Origin: Gemmobacter sp034519525
GTDB taxonomy: Bacteria; Pseudomonadota; Alphaproteobacteria; Rhodobacterales; Rhodobacteraceae
Reading direction: 5' to 3'
DNA length: 64,000 nt
Assembly: GCA_034519525.1 (NCBI GenBank)
Contig: JAXHOJ010000061.1
Location: 124,001 to 188,000 of the forward strand
Made by a program: the position numbers and the translations under genes. Positions 18,907-28,012 of this stretch are shown here, in pieces. The notes under the pieces were generated by a model that worked only from the letters and a program-made list of their open reading frames with translations, ran no database searches and had not been told where the DNA came from. Every line of letters begins with the position of its first letter. Within the stretch, counting starts at the first letter, position 1.

Positions 18907-20453
18907 CAGGGGCGCAGCATGATCTTGGGGGTGGCTTTCAGCGCCAGCACCAGCGCGTTGAACCGGGCCTGCGCCACTTCGCCCATGAGGCCCACGCCGC
19001 GTTCCGTCAGGCGCAGTTCCAGCACCTTCTTGCGGGGCGCCCAGTGCAGGCTTCCCGCCTCTTCGGGGTGATCGACCGAGAACATGGCGGCAAAGCGCAT
19101 GGCCTTGCCCAGAACCTCGGCCTCGGCCATTTCGTTTTCGGTCAGCAGGCGGAACAGCGGTTCCATCCGGCTGCCCGCGCGGCTGTTCTTGTAGCGGTGC
19201 AGCAGCGCCAGCCCCAGGAACACCCGGCCCGGATGATCCAGCCCGCCCAGGTTGGCGCGGGTGGCATTGTCGAAACAGGCCTCGGCGCGGTAATCGGGAT
19301 GGGTGCGCCAGGTGGTATCATGCAGCAGGCAGGCGGCCTTGATGAGCCGGGTCCGTTCGGGCGGGGCATCCTTGAAGATGGGGGAGATGAAATCGTAAAG
19401 TTTCTTGCCAAAGCCGGGGATGCGCGACTGGGTCGCCTCGGCGGCACGGCAGGCCTCGATCAGCGGATCGCGGGCGCGCAGCTTTTCGGGCATCTGTTCA
19501 TACAGCATCCCTTCGCGGATGCCGTAAGAGGAAATGTCGATTTCTGACGGTTTGAAGATGGTGACGAGTTCGCGCAGCACCTCGGAGGCCAGCGGCACAA
19601 GTTCCATCCGTTCGGCGCCGGTGCCGGTGCGGGCGCGCAGCATCGTCAGATCATTGGCGGCGATCCAGTCCAGCGTGTCGATCACCGATTGCGGGGTCAT
19701 GCGGTATTCGTGCAGCACCGTCAGCGGATAGTTGCGCCGTTCCATATCCAGCCGGGCGATCACCCGCCAGCTGCCGCCCACCAGATAGATGCGTTCGCCC
19801 TTGCTGTCGAACTCGCCCTGCATCTGGCGCAGGATCTTCACGATATGATCGCGCCGCTTTTTCGGCCCGCCCTCGACCTGTTGCAGGCGGAAGGGGCCGA
19901 GCGGCGAGGTCATGCGCTTGCCGACCTTGCCATGACCGATGCGCGCCAGTTCCATCGAGTTGCCGCCGATATCGCAGACGATGCCGCGGGCCTCGGGCCA
20001 GCCCAGCAGCACGCCCTGTGCGGAAAGCCGGGCCTCTTCGTCGCCGTCGATCACATGGATGTGCAGGCCGGTCTCGCGCAGCACCTGTTCCTGAAAGGCG
20101 GGGCCATTTTCCGCCTCGCGCACGGCGGCCGTGGCCACGACGGTGAAGGGCGAGATATCCATGCCCTCGGCCAGCAGGGCAAAGCGTTTCAGCGCGGCCA
20201 GCGCCCGCACCGCGCCTTCGGGGTTCAGGCGGCCGGTTTCGGCCAGCCCCTTGCCCAGACCGGCCATCACCTTTTCATTGTAGAAATAGGCAGGCGAGCG
20301 GGCGGCGCCATCAAAGACCACCATCCGCACCGAGTTTGATCCGACATCGACCACCCCCACCCGGCTGAGCGCGCGGGCAGAGGGATCGTCGAACAACGGG
20401 CGGCCGAACAGGTTATCGCCCGTTGCGGCGGCTTGGTCGGCGGGATCGGTCAT
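18906..20453 (-). CDS. ppx: Ppx/GppA exopolyphosphatase
   Basis: Hydrolyses inorganic polyphosphate (or pppGpp) from the end. A 515-residue ASKHA-fold protein: phosphate-1 motif SRVGVVDVGSNSVRMVVFDG, then CDIGGNSMELARIGHG (phosphate 2) and a C-terminal HD-like helical region (ACLLHDTTWRTHPDYRAEAC). The start ATG 20453 overlaps the ppk stop (ATGA) and has GGAAGGA upstream. It lies downstream of ppk in one operon, so synthesis and breakdown of polyphosphate are co-expressed. Confidence 0.94.
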   Translation of the reverse strand: MTDPADQAAATGDNLFGRPLFDDPSARALSRVGVVDVGSNSVRMVVFDGAARSPAYFYNEKVMAGLGKGLAETGRLNPEGAVRALAALKRFALLAEGMDISPFTVVATAAVREAENGPAFQEQVLRETGLHIHVIDGDEEARLSAQGVLLGWPEARGIVCDIGGNSMELARIGHGKVGKRMTSPLGPFRLQQVEGGPKKRRDHIVKILRQMQGEFDSKGERIYLVGGSWRVIARLDMERRNYPLTVLHEYRMTPQSVIDTLDWIAANDLTMLRARTGTGAERMELVPLASEVLRELVTIFKPSEIDISSYGIREGMLYEQMPEKLRARDPLIEACRAAEATQSRIPGFGKKLYDFISPIFKDAPPERTRLIKAACLLHDTTWRTHPDYRAEACFDNATRANLGGLDHPGRVFLGLALLHRYKNSRAGSRMEPLFRLLTENEMAEAEVLGKAMRFAAMFSVDHPEEAGSLHWAPRKKVLELRLTERGVGLMGEVAQARFNALVLALKATPKIMLRP

Positions 20454-22711
20454 CGGTTGTCCTTCCAGTGGGTCGGTGGCACCTGTGCCGCGGGGGGCGG
20501 CAGCATCGTGTCGACGCTCCGGCCGGGGTATCATCGCGCAGCCGGGCGAGCCGGGGCACATCCTTGGCCCCGGCAGTGCCGCGGCCCGAAAGCGAGGGGT
20601 TATCCATGAAGAAGCGGTGGCAGTTGAACAATTCGCCATCGCGCCCGGGTTCCAGATCGCGGCTGTAATGGCCATCGCCATGCAGCAGCCAGCTTTGCGC
20701 CTCGTCCGCGAGATTGGCGGCCATGATCTGGCCCATGATCTGGTTCTTGACCGTGGGGTTCAGCGCCTCGACCAGGGTTTCCACCCGGCGGGTCAGGTTG
20801 CGGCCCATCCAGTCTGCCGAAGAGAAGAAGACGCGCGCCTGTTTCGACGGCAGCCCGCCCCCATTGCCAAAGCAGACAATGCGGCTGTGTTCGAGAAAGC
20901 GCCCGACGACGGATTTGACGCGGATGTTTTCCGACAGGCCGACAACGCCGGGGCGCAGGCCGCAGATGCCCCGGATCACGCAGTTGATCTTGACCCCGGC
21001 CTGACTGGCGGCATAAAGCGCGTCGATCACTTCGGGTTCCACCAGGCTGTTGACCTTCAGCCAGATTTCCGCCGGGCGGCCTGCGCGGGCGTGATCGGCC
21101 TCGGCCCGGATCAGCTCCAGCAGGCGGGGTTTCAGCGTGGTGGGGGCGATGGCGAGGTTTTCGAGCCCTTGTGGCTGCACATAGCCCGACAGGTAGTTGA
21201 ACACCTTGGTGGCATCGCGGCCCAGGGCGGGATCGCAGGTGAAAAAGCTGAGGTCGGTATAGATGCGCGCGGTGATCGGGTGGTAATTGCCGGTGCCATA
21301 ATGGGTATAAGTCACGAGCTGATCGCCCTCGCGACGGACGACAGTGCTGATTTTCGCATGGGTTTTCAGGTGCATGAAGCCATAGACGACATGCGCGCCC
21401 GCCCGTTCCAGCCGCCGTGACTGACGGATGTTCGCCGCCTCGTCAAAGCGGGCCTTCAGTTCGACCAGCGCGGTGACGGATTTGCCGGCCTCTGCCGCTT
21501 CGCAGAGGGCAGAGACGATCGGGCTATCCCAGCTGGTGCGGTAGAGCGTCTGCTTGATCGCCACCACATGCGGATCGCGCGCCGCCTGTTCCAGAAAGCG
21601 GATCACCAGATCGAAGGTTTCATAGGGGTGATGCAGCAGCATGTCCTTCTGACGGATGGCCGAGAACATGTCGCCGTCGTGATCCTGCAGCCGTTCGGGC
21701 ACGCGGGGCACGAAGGTGGGCCACAGCAGATCGGGGCGGGAAGACAGCACCAGTTCCTTCAGATCGGCCACGCCGATCAGGCCGCGCACCTCCATCACCT
21801 CGTCGGGGCTGACGTGCAGTTCCTCCATCACCAGGGCGCGCAGTTCGGGGGGCGCGCCTGCGGTGATCTTCATGCGGATCACCTCGCCGCGGCGGCGGCG
21901 TTTCAGCGCGGTTTCGAATTCGCGCACCAGATCTTCGGCCTCGTCCTCCACCTCCAGATCGCTGTCGCGCAGCACGCGGAAGGCGCAATGGCCGCAGTTC
22001 ACATAGCCGGGGAACAGCATGTCGAGATGCAGCAGCAGCAGCTCTTCCAGCGGCAGGAAGCGCGGTTCGCCGGGCTTGCCGGGCAGGGTGACGAAGCGTT
22101 TGATCTGCTGCGGGATCGGCAGCAGCGCCTGCAGGCGGCGGTGGTCGGTTTCCCGCTCCAGCTCCAGCGCGAGGCAGAAGCCGGTATTGGGGATGAAGGG
22201 GAAGGGATGCGCCGGATCAATGGCCAGCGGCGACAGCACCGGAAAGACCTGGTGCAGGAAATGAGTTTCCAGGTGTTTCAGATCCCGCGCCGTCAGCTTG
22301 GACCGGGTCAGGACCGTGGATCCCCTCCGCCTCCATCTCGCGTTTGAGCTTGTTCCAGCTTGTCTGCTGCGTCTCCATCAGGCGGCGCGCATCATCGTTG
22401 ATCAGGCGCAGCTGTTCGGCGGGGGTGCGCCCGTCTTCGGACGGTGTCGGCATTGCCCGTCGCGCATCAGCGCGCGCAGGCCCGCCACGCGGACGGTGTA
22501 GAACTCGTCCAGATTGGTGGCCGAGATCGACAGGAAGCGCAGCCGTTCCAGCAGCGGCACAGCCGGATTGGCCGCCTCTTCCAGCACGCGCCAGTTGAAG
22601 GCGAGCCAGCTGAGTTCGCGGTTGAAGAACCGGCCGGGGCCGGTGGTTTCGGCCTCTGGCAGAGAAACCGGGGCGGGGAAAGGGGCGCTTGAGGAAATCT
22701 GCTTGTGTCAT
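20450..22711 (-). CDS. ppk: Polyphosphate kinase 1 (four frame breaks)
   Basis: Reversibly polymerises ATP gamma-phosphate into polyphosphate. PPK1 signatures are present: ISATNLDEFYTVRVAGLRAL, HLKTHAKISTVVRREGD and THYGTGNYHPITARIY, including the phosphorylated His. The frame changes near 22675, 22455 and 22314 at the N-terminal end and near 20520 at the C-terminus. The corrected reading runs MTQADFLKRPFP...NRELSWLAFNWRVLEE, and ends PPAAQVPPTHWKDNR with TGA overlapping ppx. The span is 2262 nt, an exact multiple of three, fitting two insertions and two deletions and giving 753 residues. Sequence error is the simplest reading, because hdaA upstream shows the same defects. Confidence 0.9.
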
Positions 22712-22765
22712 CTGCGGCTCTTGGTGCGGGCTTTGTGACGACTGCGTCTTAGTATCGGCTGCGCG

Positions 22766-23473
22766 TCAGAGGCTGTCCAGCGGTTCGGTGGCATCAAATG
22801 TGCCCAACAGCTCGGCGGCAAGCTGGCGGGTGACGGGGCCGCCACGGGCCAGCGCCAGCGCATCCAGCCGCGCCACCAGCGCGCGCGGCGGCGGCCGAGC
22901 GCTGCGATCCATCCGCGCCACCAGATAGGGGATCAGCGCGGGGGCAACCGTCAGCTGGCGGTCGGCAAAAAGTTTCAGCAGCACGGCAGACAGCAGCATG
23001 TCATCGGGCGCCTCGATCCGGGTGACGGCGGTGCCCTGCATCCGGCTGAGCAGATCGGGCAGGGCCAGCCCCCAGTCGCGCGGGGGGCGGGTGGCGGTCA
23101 GCAGGAACGGCAGGCGGCGTTCGGCCAGCCGGTTGTGCAGATGGAACAGCGCGGTTTCGGTGCGGGGGTCGCCTGCCACATCCTCGGCATCCTCGACGAC
23201 CACGGCCGACAGGCTGCGCGCCGGGCAGTCGGCCTGCGCCAGCGTGCCGCGCCGCCATGACCATGCGGCCCCGGCTGCGTGCTGCCCAGACATGGGCGAG
23301 ATGGGTCTTGCCGGCGCCTGCAGGCCCGATCAGCAGCATCTTGCGCAGCGGCCAGGCCGCATCGGCCTCCAGCGTGGCAAGGGCCAGCGCATTGGCGGGC
23401 GAGGGGAAGAAATCTTCACGCCGGAGCGAGGCGCGGGCCGGCAGGTCGAAGGCCAGTTCAGCTGCGCCGTCAC
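22766..23473 (-). CDS. hdaA: DnaA-related regulator HdaA (two frame breaks)
   Basis: Hda/HdaA stimulates ATP hydrolysis by DnaA to prevent re-initiation of replication. Recognisable are a clamp-binding-type N-terminus near ...LAFDLPARASLRREDFF, the Walker A GPAGAGKTHLAHVW, the Walker B-like SAVVVEDAEDV and a sensor segment LLTATRPPRDWGLALPDL. The proposed GTG start at 23473 overlaps the transporter stop (GTGA). The frame is broken near 23458 (one base missing) and near 23248 (one extra C in CGGCACG). The 708-nt span is a multiple of three, consistent with one loss and one gain. The exact N-terminus is uncertain. Confidence 0.82.
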
Positions 23474-24584
23474 GCAGCGTCTCTCGTCGCGCGGCCTCCG
23501 GCTCGGCGAGCGCGGGCCGGCACGGCCACACTGCCGGTGATACAGGCAGGCTCGGTCCTGATATTGCGTCGATCGGCGAAGCGCACCAGCACGCCGATGG
23601 CCGCCGCCACCGGCACCGCGACCAGCATCCCGACAAAGCCGAACACCGTGCCGAAGGCCGACAGCGCGAACAGCAGCCAGACCGGGTGCAGCCCCACCGA
23701 CTTGCCCACCAGTTTCGGGGTGATGACATTGCCTTCGAGAAACTGGCCCAGGGCAAAGATCGCGGCGACGATGCCGATCGACAGCCAGTCGCCCCAGAAC
23801 TGGAACAGGGCAAGCCCGATGGCCAGCGCGCCGCCGACCAAGCGCGCCGACATAGGGGATGAAGGTGATCGGCCCCGGCAATGGCGCCGACGATCAGCCC
23901 GAAATTCAGGCCCGCCACCATCAGCGCCACCGAATAGAAGGTGCCCAGCATCAGACAGACCGACAGCTGCCCGCGCACGAAGCCGGCCAGAACCTTGTCG
24001 ATCTCGCGGCCCAGATGGCGGACCGTCGGCGCATGGTCGCGCGGCAGGAGCTCGTCGATCCGCGCCACCATCCTGTCCCAGTCCAGCAGCATGTAGAAGG
24101 CCACGACCGGCACCACGACGATGAACAGCACCGCGCCGATCACCCCCATGGCAGAGCCGATCAGCGAATTCACCAGCTCGCCACCCTTGGACTGGATGGC
24201 TTTGCCGATGTCATCCAGCGTCTGCCGCATGGTGGAGGTTTCGTCCTGCAGATCGGGGAAGCGTTCCAGAAGGAAGGTCTGCAACTGCTTGAACATCTGC
24301 GGCGCGGTATCCATCAGCTCTGTCAGCTGTTTGACGAGCGTGGGCAGCACCGCCAGAATCACCAGCACGGTCAGCAGCACCGCCACCAGCGAGATCAGCC
24401 CGGTTGCCGCAACCCGCGACAGGCCCAGCCGTTCCAGCCGGTCTGCCACAGGATCGAGGAAATAGGCGATGGCACCGCCGACAATGAAGGGCAGGATCAC
24501 ATTGCCCAGAAACCACAGCAGCGCGATGAAGATCAGCGCCGCGATGCCCCAGTATTTCGCCTGATCCCGAACGGGAAGTGCCAT
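23470..24584 (-). CDS. AI-2E/PerM-family transporter (two frame breaks)
   Basis: Inner-membrane permease of the AI-2 exporter-like (UPF0118/PerM) family. It starts MALPVRDQAKYWGIAALIFI and has several hydrophobic helices. The family core reads VVPVVAFYMLLDWDRMV, the next segment PITFIPYVGAL, and the conserved GNVITPKLVGKSVGLHPVW follows. Frame shifts occur near 23873 and near 23840 (CTTGG for CTGG). The 1115-nt span is two bases over 371 codons, fitting two insertions. TGA at 23470-23472 overlaps the GTG of hdaA. The cargo is unknown; some family members act as Na+/H+ antiporters. Confidence 0.87.
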
Positions 24585-24732
24585 GCGATATCCTTCCTTT
24601 GTCCCCGTGAGAGATTGCCTATCAGGGGCAGGGTTGCAAGGGGGAGGGCGGCGGCAGGGGCTGCTTTGCGCGGGCGGTGGGTCTGTTGCATCGCAGAAGG
24701 CCCCGCGTGCCGGAGGGTGACGTAAGGGAGGA

Positions 24733-25170
24733 TCAGTTTCTGCTGTCCATGTCCTTAAACAGTGATTTCACTACCACAAAAGCAAGGCCGATGATCTGCC
24801 CGAGGTTCTGGACAAGCAAGATTGGCAGAAGCCACTGATACTGAGTGAAATCCCAGTATCCAGCACCCACATAACCAAGCAGTAGCCACTGGAAGACGAT
24901 CATACCGCCCAGCACCCACATCAGGAACGTGGACCAGTTTTTCTTGTGGATGTAGTGATCTTGCAGACCCTGCAAATGGGCCCAAGCGCGTTCAGCGTCA
25001 ACAGCTTGGTACTCAAAGTGCTGCTCGTACTTTAGCTCGTCTTCGTCACGGCTTTCCGCTTCTTGAGACGATACATCCTCTGTTTCTGCAAGCAGTTCAT
25101 CGACAGATGGAAGCTGCACCTCAAGTGCAGCTTCTTGTTCACTGGCTTGCCGACTTAGGTCGTCACTCAT
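24733..25170 (-). CDS. AT-richer hypothetical two-TM protein
   Basis: A 145-residue protein starting MSDDLSRQASEQEAALEVQL. An acidic soluble N-terminal half (about 1-80, rich in Glu/Asp/Gln) precedes two hydrophobic helices (about 82-104, TFLMWVLGGMIVFQWLLLGY; and about 112-136, LLPILLVQNLGQIIGLAFVV). The N-terminus should face the cytoplasm. Its start overlaps the end of the ImmA/IrrE peptidase gene by 8 nt. Base composition is visibly lower in GC than the flanks and codon choice differs (many A/T third positions), suggesting horizontal origin. No known family recognised. Confidence 0.72.
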   Translation of the reverse strand: MSDDLSRQASEQEAALEVQLPSVDELLAETEDVSSQEAESRDEDELKYEQHFEYQAVDAERAWAHLQGLQDHYIHKKNWSTFLMWVLGGMIVFQWLLLGYVGAGYWDFTQYQWLLPILLVQNLGQIIGLAFVVVKSLFKDMDSRN

Positions 25171-25675
25171 TCCGAACGCGGAAGCCCATCATGGTTGCTG
25201 AAACCCCGAAAGCCCGCGCAAGTGCCGGTACGGCTGCATTGCGTATGGGCGATAGTAGCCTGTCAGGAACCAGAAGGTGAGCGGCGAAGTGATTGGCCTC
25301 CTTCTCGAGGGGATCAGCCTTGTTGGGATCAGAGAACCGCGGCAGGACTGGATAGCGATCAGGAAAAGCTATGAAGAGCTCTCGGTGTAAGATCCAATGG
25401 CCAAGTTCATGAGCTATGGTGAAGGACTGGCGATCAGTGTTGTCCTTGCGGTTCACGTAGAGCTTGGCGCCTTTGAAGTCACAGAAACCAGATACAGTTT
25501 GGGCATGCCGACCGAAGTCAGCGAAGATAACATCTACGCCGCTCTGCTCAGCTATTCGGTGTACCGGTATGGGTGGCTTAGCATAGGGTTCTGTCAGTTT
25601 GTCCGCCTCGCGGCGCGCCCGATCCCACCTTGGCCGCGACGGGATCGAGGCGCGGGATATATTTTCGTCCAGCAT
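25163..25675 (-). CDS. ImmA/IrrE-family metallo-endopeptidase
   Basis: A 170-residue zinc peptidase (M78, COG2856). The zincin motif HELGHW is at residues 89-94 (SFTIAHELGHWILHRELF), with the family third-ligand region EKEANHFAAHLLVPDRLL. It lacks the N-terminal HTH domain found in many XRE-ImmA fusions and no separate repressor gene is adjacent. It overlaps by 8 nt the gene for a two-TM protein. ImmA enzymes typically inactivate a repressor or activate a stress response; here the partner, and a possible substrate, is the membrane protein. The AT-richer composition and its place beside a tRNA gene suggest acquired DNA. Confidence 0.88.
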   Translation of the reverse strand: MLDENISRASIPSRPRWDRARREADKLTEPYAKPPIPVHRIAEQSGVDVIFADFGRHAQTVSGFCDFKGAKLYVNRKDNTDRQSFTIAHELGHWILHRELFIAFPDRYPVLPRFSDPNKADPLEKEANHFAAHLLVPDRLLSPIRNAAVPALARAFGVSATMMGFRVRNE

Positions 25676-26045
25676 CCATCTCTCCTTTCGAAAACTGCCC
25701 AGAGATCATCGCGCGATTCGAAGAGCGAAGCGTCTCTAGTCGCAGTATGTCACGTTAGCAAGATGTGTTGGGAAGTAGTTTTCATTCAAGAGGCGTCGTT
25801 GAAATCCGGCGGTAATGGAACCAAACATTACTGAAAACTTTGCAGAAAAAGATGGATTATGCTCTATATGGGTCGGACGATCATGTGGTGCAGAGCGAAT
25901 GGTGCTTGGTCTCGCAGTCTATAGAAAATGTTTCTGCGCAGGAAATCTGCGGGACACCATGGATGTAACCCATTGATGCGCATGAGTTGGCATCAAGCTG
26001 ATGCGGGACACTGTCCCATTGAAATCATTTAATATTTCAGGAATT
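25676..26045. other. AT-richer intergenic stretch beside tRNA-Tyr
   Basis: 370 bp without a convincing gene. It would contain the promoter of the peptidase gene. A 10-bp direct repeat TGCGGGACAC occurs at 25948-25957 and 26002-26011, and GGGACA-C-TGTCCC at 26005-26017 is an inverted repeat. These sit just downstream of the tRNA 3' end, where integrative elements usually join. No integrase frame is recognisable. Confidence 0.5.
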
Positions 26046-26129
26046 TGGTGGGCGACCCTGGAATCGAACCAGGCACGAGTCGCCTCGGCGGAGTTACAGT
26101 CCGCTGCCGCACCTTGCAGCACGTCGCCC
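26046..26129 (-). tRNA. tRNA-Tyr (anticodon GUA)
   Basis: The minus strand folds as a class II tRNA: acceptor GGGCGAC/GTCGCCC, D-stem GCTG/CGGC, anticodon stem GCGGA/TCCGC with loop CTGTAAC (anticodon GTA), a long variable arm CGAG-GCGA-CTCG, and T-stem CCTGG/CCAGG around TTCGATT. Discriminator A is followed by an encoded CCA. A long variable arm with GUA is diagnostic of bacterial tRNA-Tyr. The AT-rich ImmA island begins beyond its 3' end. Confidence 0.97.
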
Positions 26130-26248
26130 ACTGCGGGGGGATGTATCCGGGCGTATCGGGGGCGTCAAGGGCGAAATGTCAGGTTTTTTGCTTGCACCGA
26201 TGCGGGTGCCCTGCGCATTGTCCGCGACAGTCTAAGAGGATCGAGCGG

Positions 26249-27037
26249 ATGTCGGGCGGAACGAAAAAACCGGATTGGGTGATCGACAAGGAGCGGGCGA
26301 AACGTGCGGCCGCGCAGGAAACCGTCTGGCTGTTTGGCCTGCACGCGGTGCGCGATGCCTTGCTGAACCCCCGGCGCGAAAAGCTGCGCCTGGTGGTGAC
26401 GAAGAACGCCTATGACAAGCTGGCGGATGCCATCACGGCCTCTGGCGTGGAGCCGGAGGTTGTCGACCCCCGCAAGTTCGATGTGCCGATCGACGAATCC
26501 TCGGTGCATCAGGGCGCCGCGCTGGAAGTGAAGCCGCTGCACTGGGGCAGCCTTGCCGAGGTCTGTATCGAAGGCCGGGGCGCGCCGCTGGTGGTGCTGC
26601 TGGACCGGGTGACCGACCCGCATAATGTGGGCGCCGTGCTGCGCTCGGCCGAGGTGTTCGGCGCGCGGGCGGTGATTGGCCCGCTGCGCCATTCGGCGCC
26701 GGAAACCGGGGCGCTGGCCAAGACGGCCAGCGGCGCGCTGGAACGCCAGCCCTATCTGCGGGTCACCAATCTGGCGGATGCCATGGTGGAATTGCGCGAG
26801 ATGGGCTTCGTTCTGCTGGGGCTGGATGGTGCGGCCGAAACCACGGTGGCCGAAGCGGTGGCCGAGGCGGGCAGCCGCCCCATTGCGCTGGTGATGGGCG
26901 CCGAAGGGCCGGGCCTGCGCGAAAAGACGCGGGAAACCTGTGACCGGCTGGTGCGGATCATGCCGGGGGGCGAGTTCGGCTCGCTCAATGTGTCGAATGC
27001 GGCGGCGGTGGCGCTTTATGCGGTGTCGCAGCGCTGA
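26249..27037 (+). CDS. rlmB: 23S rRNA (guanosine-2'-O-)-methyltransferase RlmB
   Basis: SpoU-class SAM-dependent 2'-O-methyltransferase (E. coli RlmB modifies G2251). It has 262 residues. The substrate-binding N-domain reads VWLFGLHAVRDALLNPRREK. The trefoil-knot SpoU motifs follow: RVTDPHNVGAVLRSAEVFGA (motif 1), ALVMGAEGPGLR (motif 2) and MPGGEFGSLNVSNAAAVALY (motif 3). The start ATG 26249 follows GAGCGG. It ends before a strong terminator. In alphaproteobacteria this gene is often beside tRNA-Tyr, as here. Confidence 0.95.
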   Translation: MSGGTKKPDWVIDKERAKRAAAQETVWLFGLHAVRDALLNPRREKLRLVVTKNAYDKLADAITASGVEPEVVDPRKFDVPIDESSVHQGAALEVKPLHWGSLAEVCIEGRGAPLVVLLDRVTDPHNVGAVLRSAEVFGARAVIGPLRHSAPETGALAKTASGALERQPYLRVTNLADAMVELREMGFVLLGLDGAAETTVAEAVAEAGSRPIALVMGAEGPGLREKTRETCDRLVRIMPGGEFGSLNVSNAAAVALYAVSQR

Positions 27038-27152
27038 CATTCACGGTTTTGCGATTGTGCCTTTAACGGTTTCGCAAGGCCCCCATATGAGAATGACGAA
27101 ATTCGGGCTGGAACCCCCGTCTTTCTTGTTACTGTCCCTCGTTCCACACCTT

Positions 27153-27173
27153 GCGCCCGGTTTGTCCGGGCGC
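27153..27173 (+). terminator. Rho-independent terminator of rlmB
   Basis: Stem GCGCCCGG (27153-27160), loop TTTGT, CCGGGCGC (27166-27173), followed by TTCTTTTT. It lies 115 bp after the rlmB stop and just before the next gene. Confidence 0.85.
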
Positions 27174-27192
27174 TTCTTTTTGGGGTGACCTC

Positions 27193-27612
27193 ATGACTTC
27201 CGATGCCGATCTGCGCCGAATCCTGACCGAAACCAAGGTGATCGCCCTTGTCGGCTGGTCGCCCAGACCCGACCGGCCGAGCCATCGGGTGGCGGCCTTC
27301 CTGCATCAGCGGGGGTATCGGGTGATCGCGGTCAATCCCGGTGTGGCGGGGCAGGACAGCGGATTGGGCGGGCCGGTGGTGGCGCGGCTGGCCGATATCG
27401 AGGGGCCGGTGGATATGGTGGATATCTTCCGCCGGGCCGAGGATGTGCCCGAGGTGGTGGATCAGGCGCTGGCGGCACTGCCGGGGCTGAAGGTGATCTG
27501 GATGCAGCTGGGCATCGAAAACGCCGCAGCGGCAGCGGTGGCAGAGGCCGCCGGGCTGGAGGTGGTGCAAAACCGCTGCCCGGCCATCGAGATTCCGCGG
27601 CTGGGGCTGTAA
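27193..27612 (+). CDS. CoA-binding domain protein (YccU-like)
   Basis: A 139-residue single-domain Rossmann protein related to the CoA-binding domain of succinyl-CoA synthetase. VIALVGWSPRPDRPSHRVAA is the nucleotide-binding segment; later VDMVDIFRRAEDVPEVVDQA and VIWMQLGIENAAAAAVAEAA, then the conserved NRCPAIEIPRL end with the family Cys. The start at 27193 is close behind the terminator. E. coli YccU and relatives have no established function. It converges on hisE with a double palindrome between them. Confidence 0.87.
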   Translation: MTSDADLRRILTETKVIALVGWSPRPDRPSHRVAAFLHQRGYRVIAVNPGVAGQDSGLGGPVVARLADIEGPVDMVDIFRRAEDVPEVVDQALAALPGLKVIWMQLGIENAAAAAVAEAAGLEVVQNRCPAIEIPRLGL

Positions 27613-27620
27613 GGCTGGGC

Positions 27621-27666
27621 GCAAATTTCTTTGAAGAAATTTGCAAATCTTTTCGAAAAGATTTGC
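27621..27666. repeat. 46-bp double palindrome, copy B
   Basis: Two 24-bp palindromes overlapping by GC: 27621-27644 (arm GCAAATTTCTTT, one central mismatch) and 27643-27666 (arm GCAAATCTTTTC, perfect). It has the same total length and layout as copies at 8365 and 32651. It lies between convergent genes, 4 bp from the hisE stop. Confidence 0.9.
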
Positions 27667-27670
27667 CCGC

Positions 27671-28012
27671 CTAACCCCGGGCGGCTTTTTCGGCAATGCC
27701 CGATGTGCCTTCGCGCCGCGCAAGTTCGGCCTCCACATCGGCCAGCGTCACATCGCGGGCGGCCAGCATGACCAGCAGGTGATAGAGCACATCGGCGGCC
27801 TCGGACGTCAGCTTCGCCCGGTCGCCCTTCACCGCTTCGATGATGGCCTCAATGGCCTCTTCACCGAATTTCTCGGCGCATTTTTCCGGGCCTTTGGCGA
27901 ACAGCTTTGCCGTCCAGCTGCTGTCGGGATCGGCGCCCTTGCGGGCCTGGATGGTAGCGGCCAGCCGCTGCAGCGCGCTCATGTCCGGCCCGCTCATGCC
28001 CGCCCCGCTCAT
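27671..28012 (-). CDS. hisE: Phosphoribosyl-ATP pyrophosphatase
   Basis: Second step of histidine synthesis: PR-ATP to PR-AMP. A MazG-like all-alpha protein with ADPDSSWTAKLFAKGPEKCA, the metal-binding EEAIEAIIEA and SEAADVLYHLLVMLA. It is up to 113 residues. The longest start (28012) overlaps the hisF stop as ATGA; later ATGs at 27997 and 27982 (MSALQRLAATIQARKG) fit the family start too, and 27982 is closest to the usual N-terminus. It is the last gene of the hisA-hisF-hisE run. Confidence 0.93.
   Translation of the reverse strand: MSGAGMSGPDMSALQRLAATIQARKGADPDSSWTAKLFAKGPEKCAEKFGEEAIEAIIEAVKGDRAKLTSEAADVLYHLLVMLAARDVTLADVEAELARREGTSGIAEKAARG

Noticed and set aside
18187..19547. Long plus-strand frames opposite the GNAT, VOC and ppx genes
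   Set aside because: They lack recognisable domains and ribosome sites, while the minus-strand genes overlap neatly and have clear motifs.
25397..25834. Plus-strand frame of 145 codons in the AT-rich island
   Set aside because: Most of it is antisense to the ImmA peptidase, whose HELGHW motif and overlap with the next gene are convincing.
25919..26131. Possible integrase remnant on the minus strand beside tRNA-Tyr
   Set aside because: The frame reads through the tRNA gene and the remainder has no tyrosine-recombinase motif.
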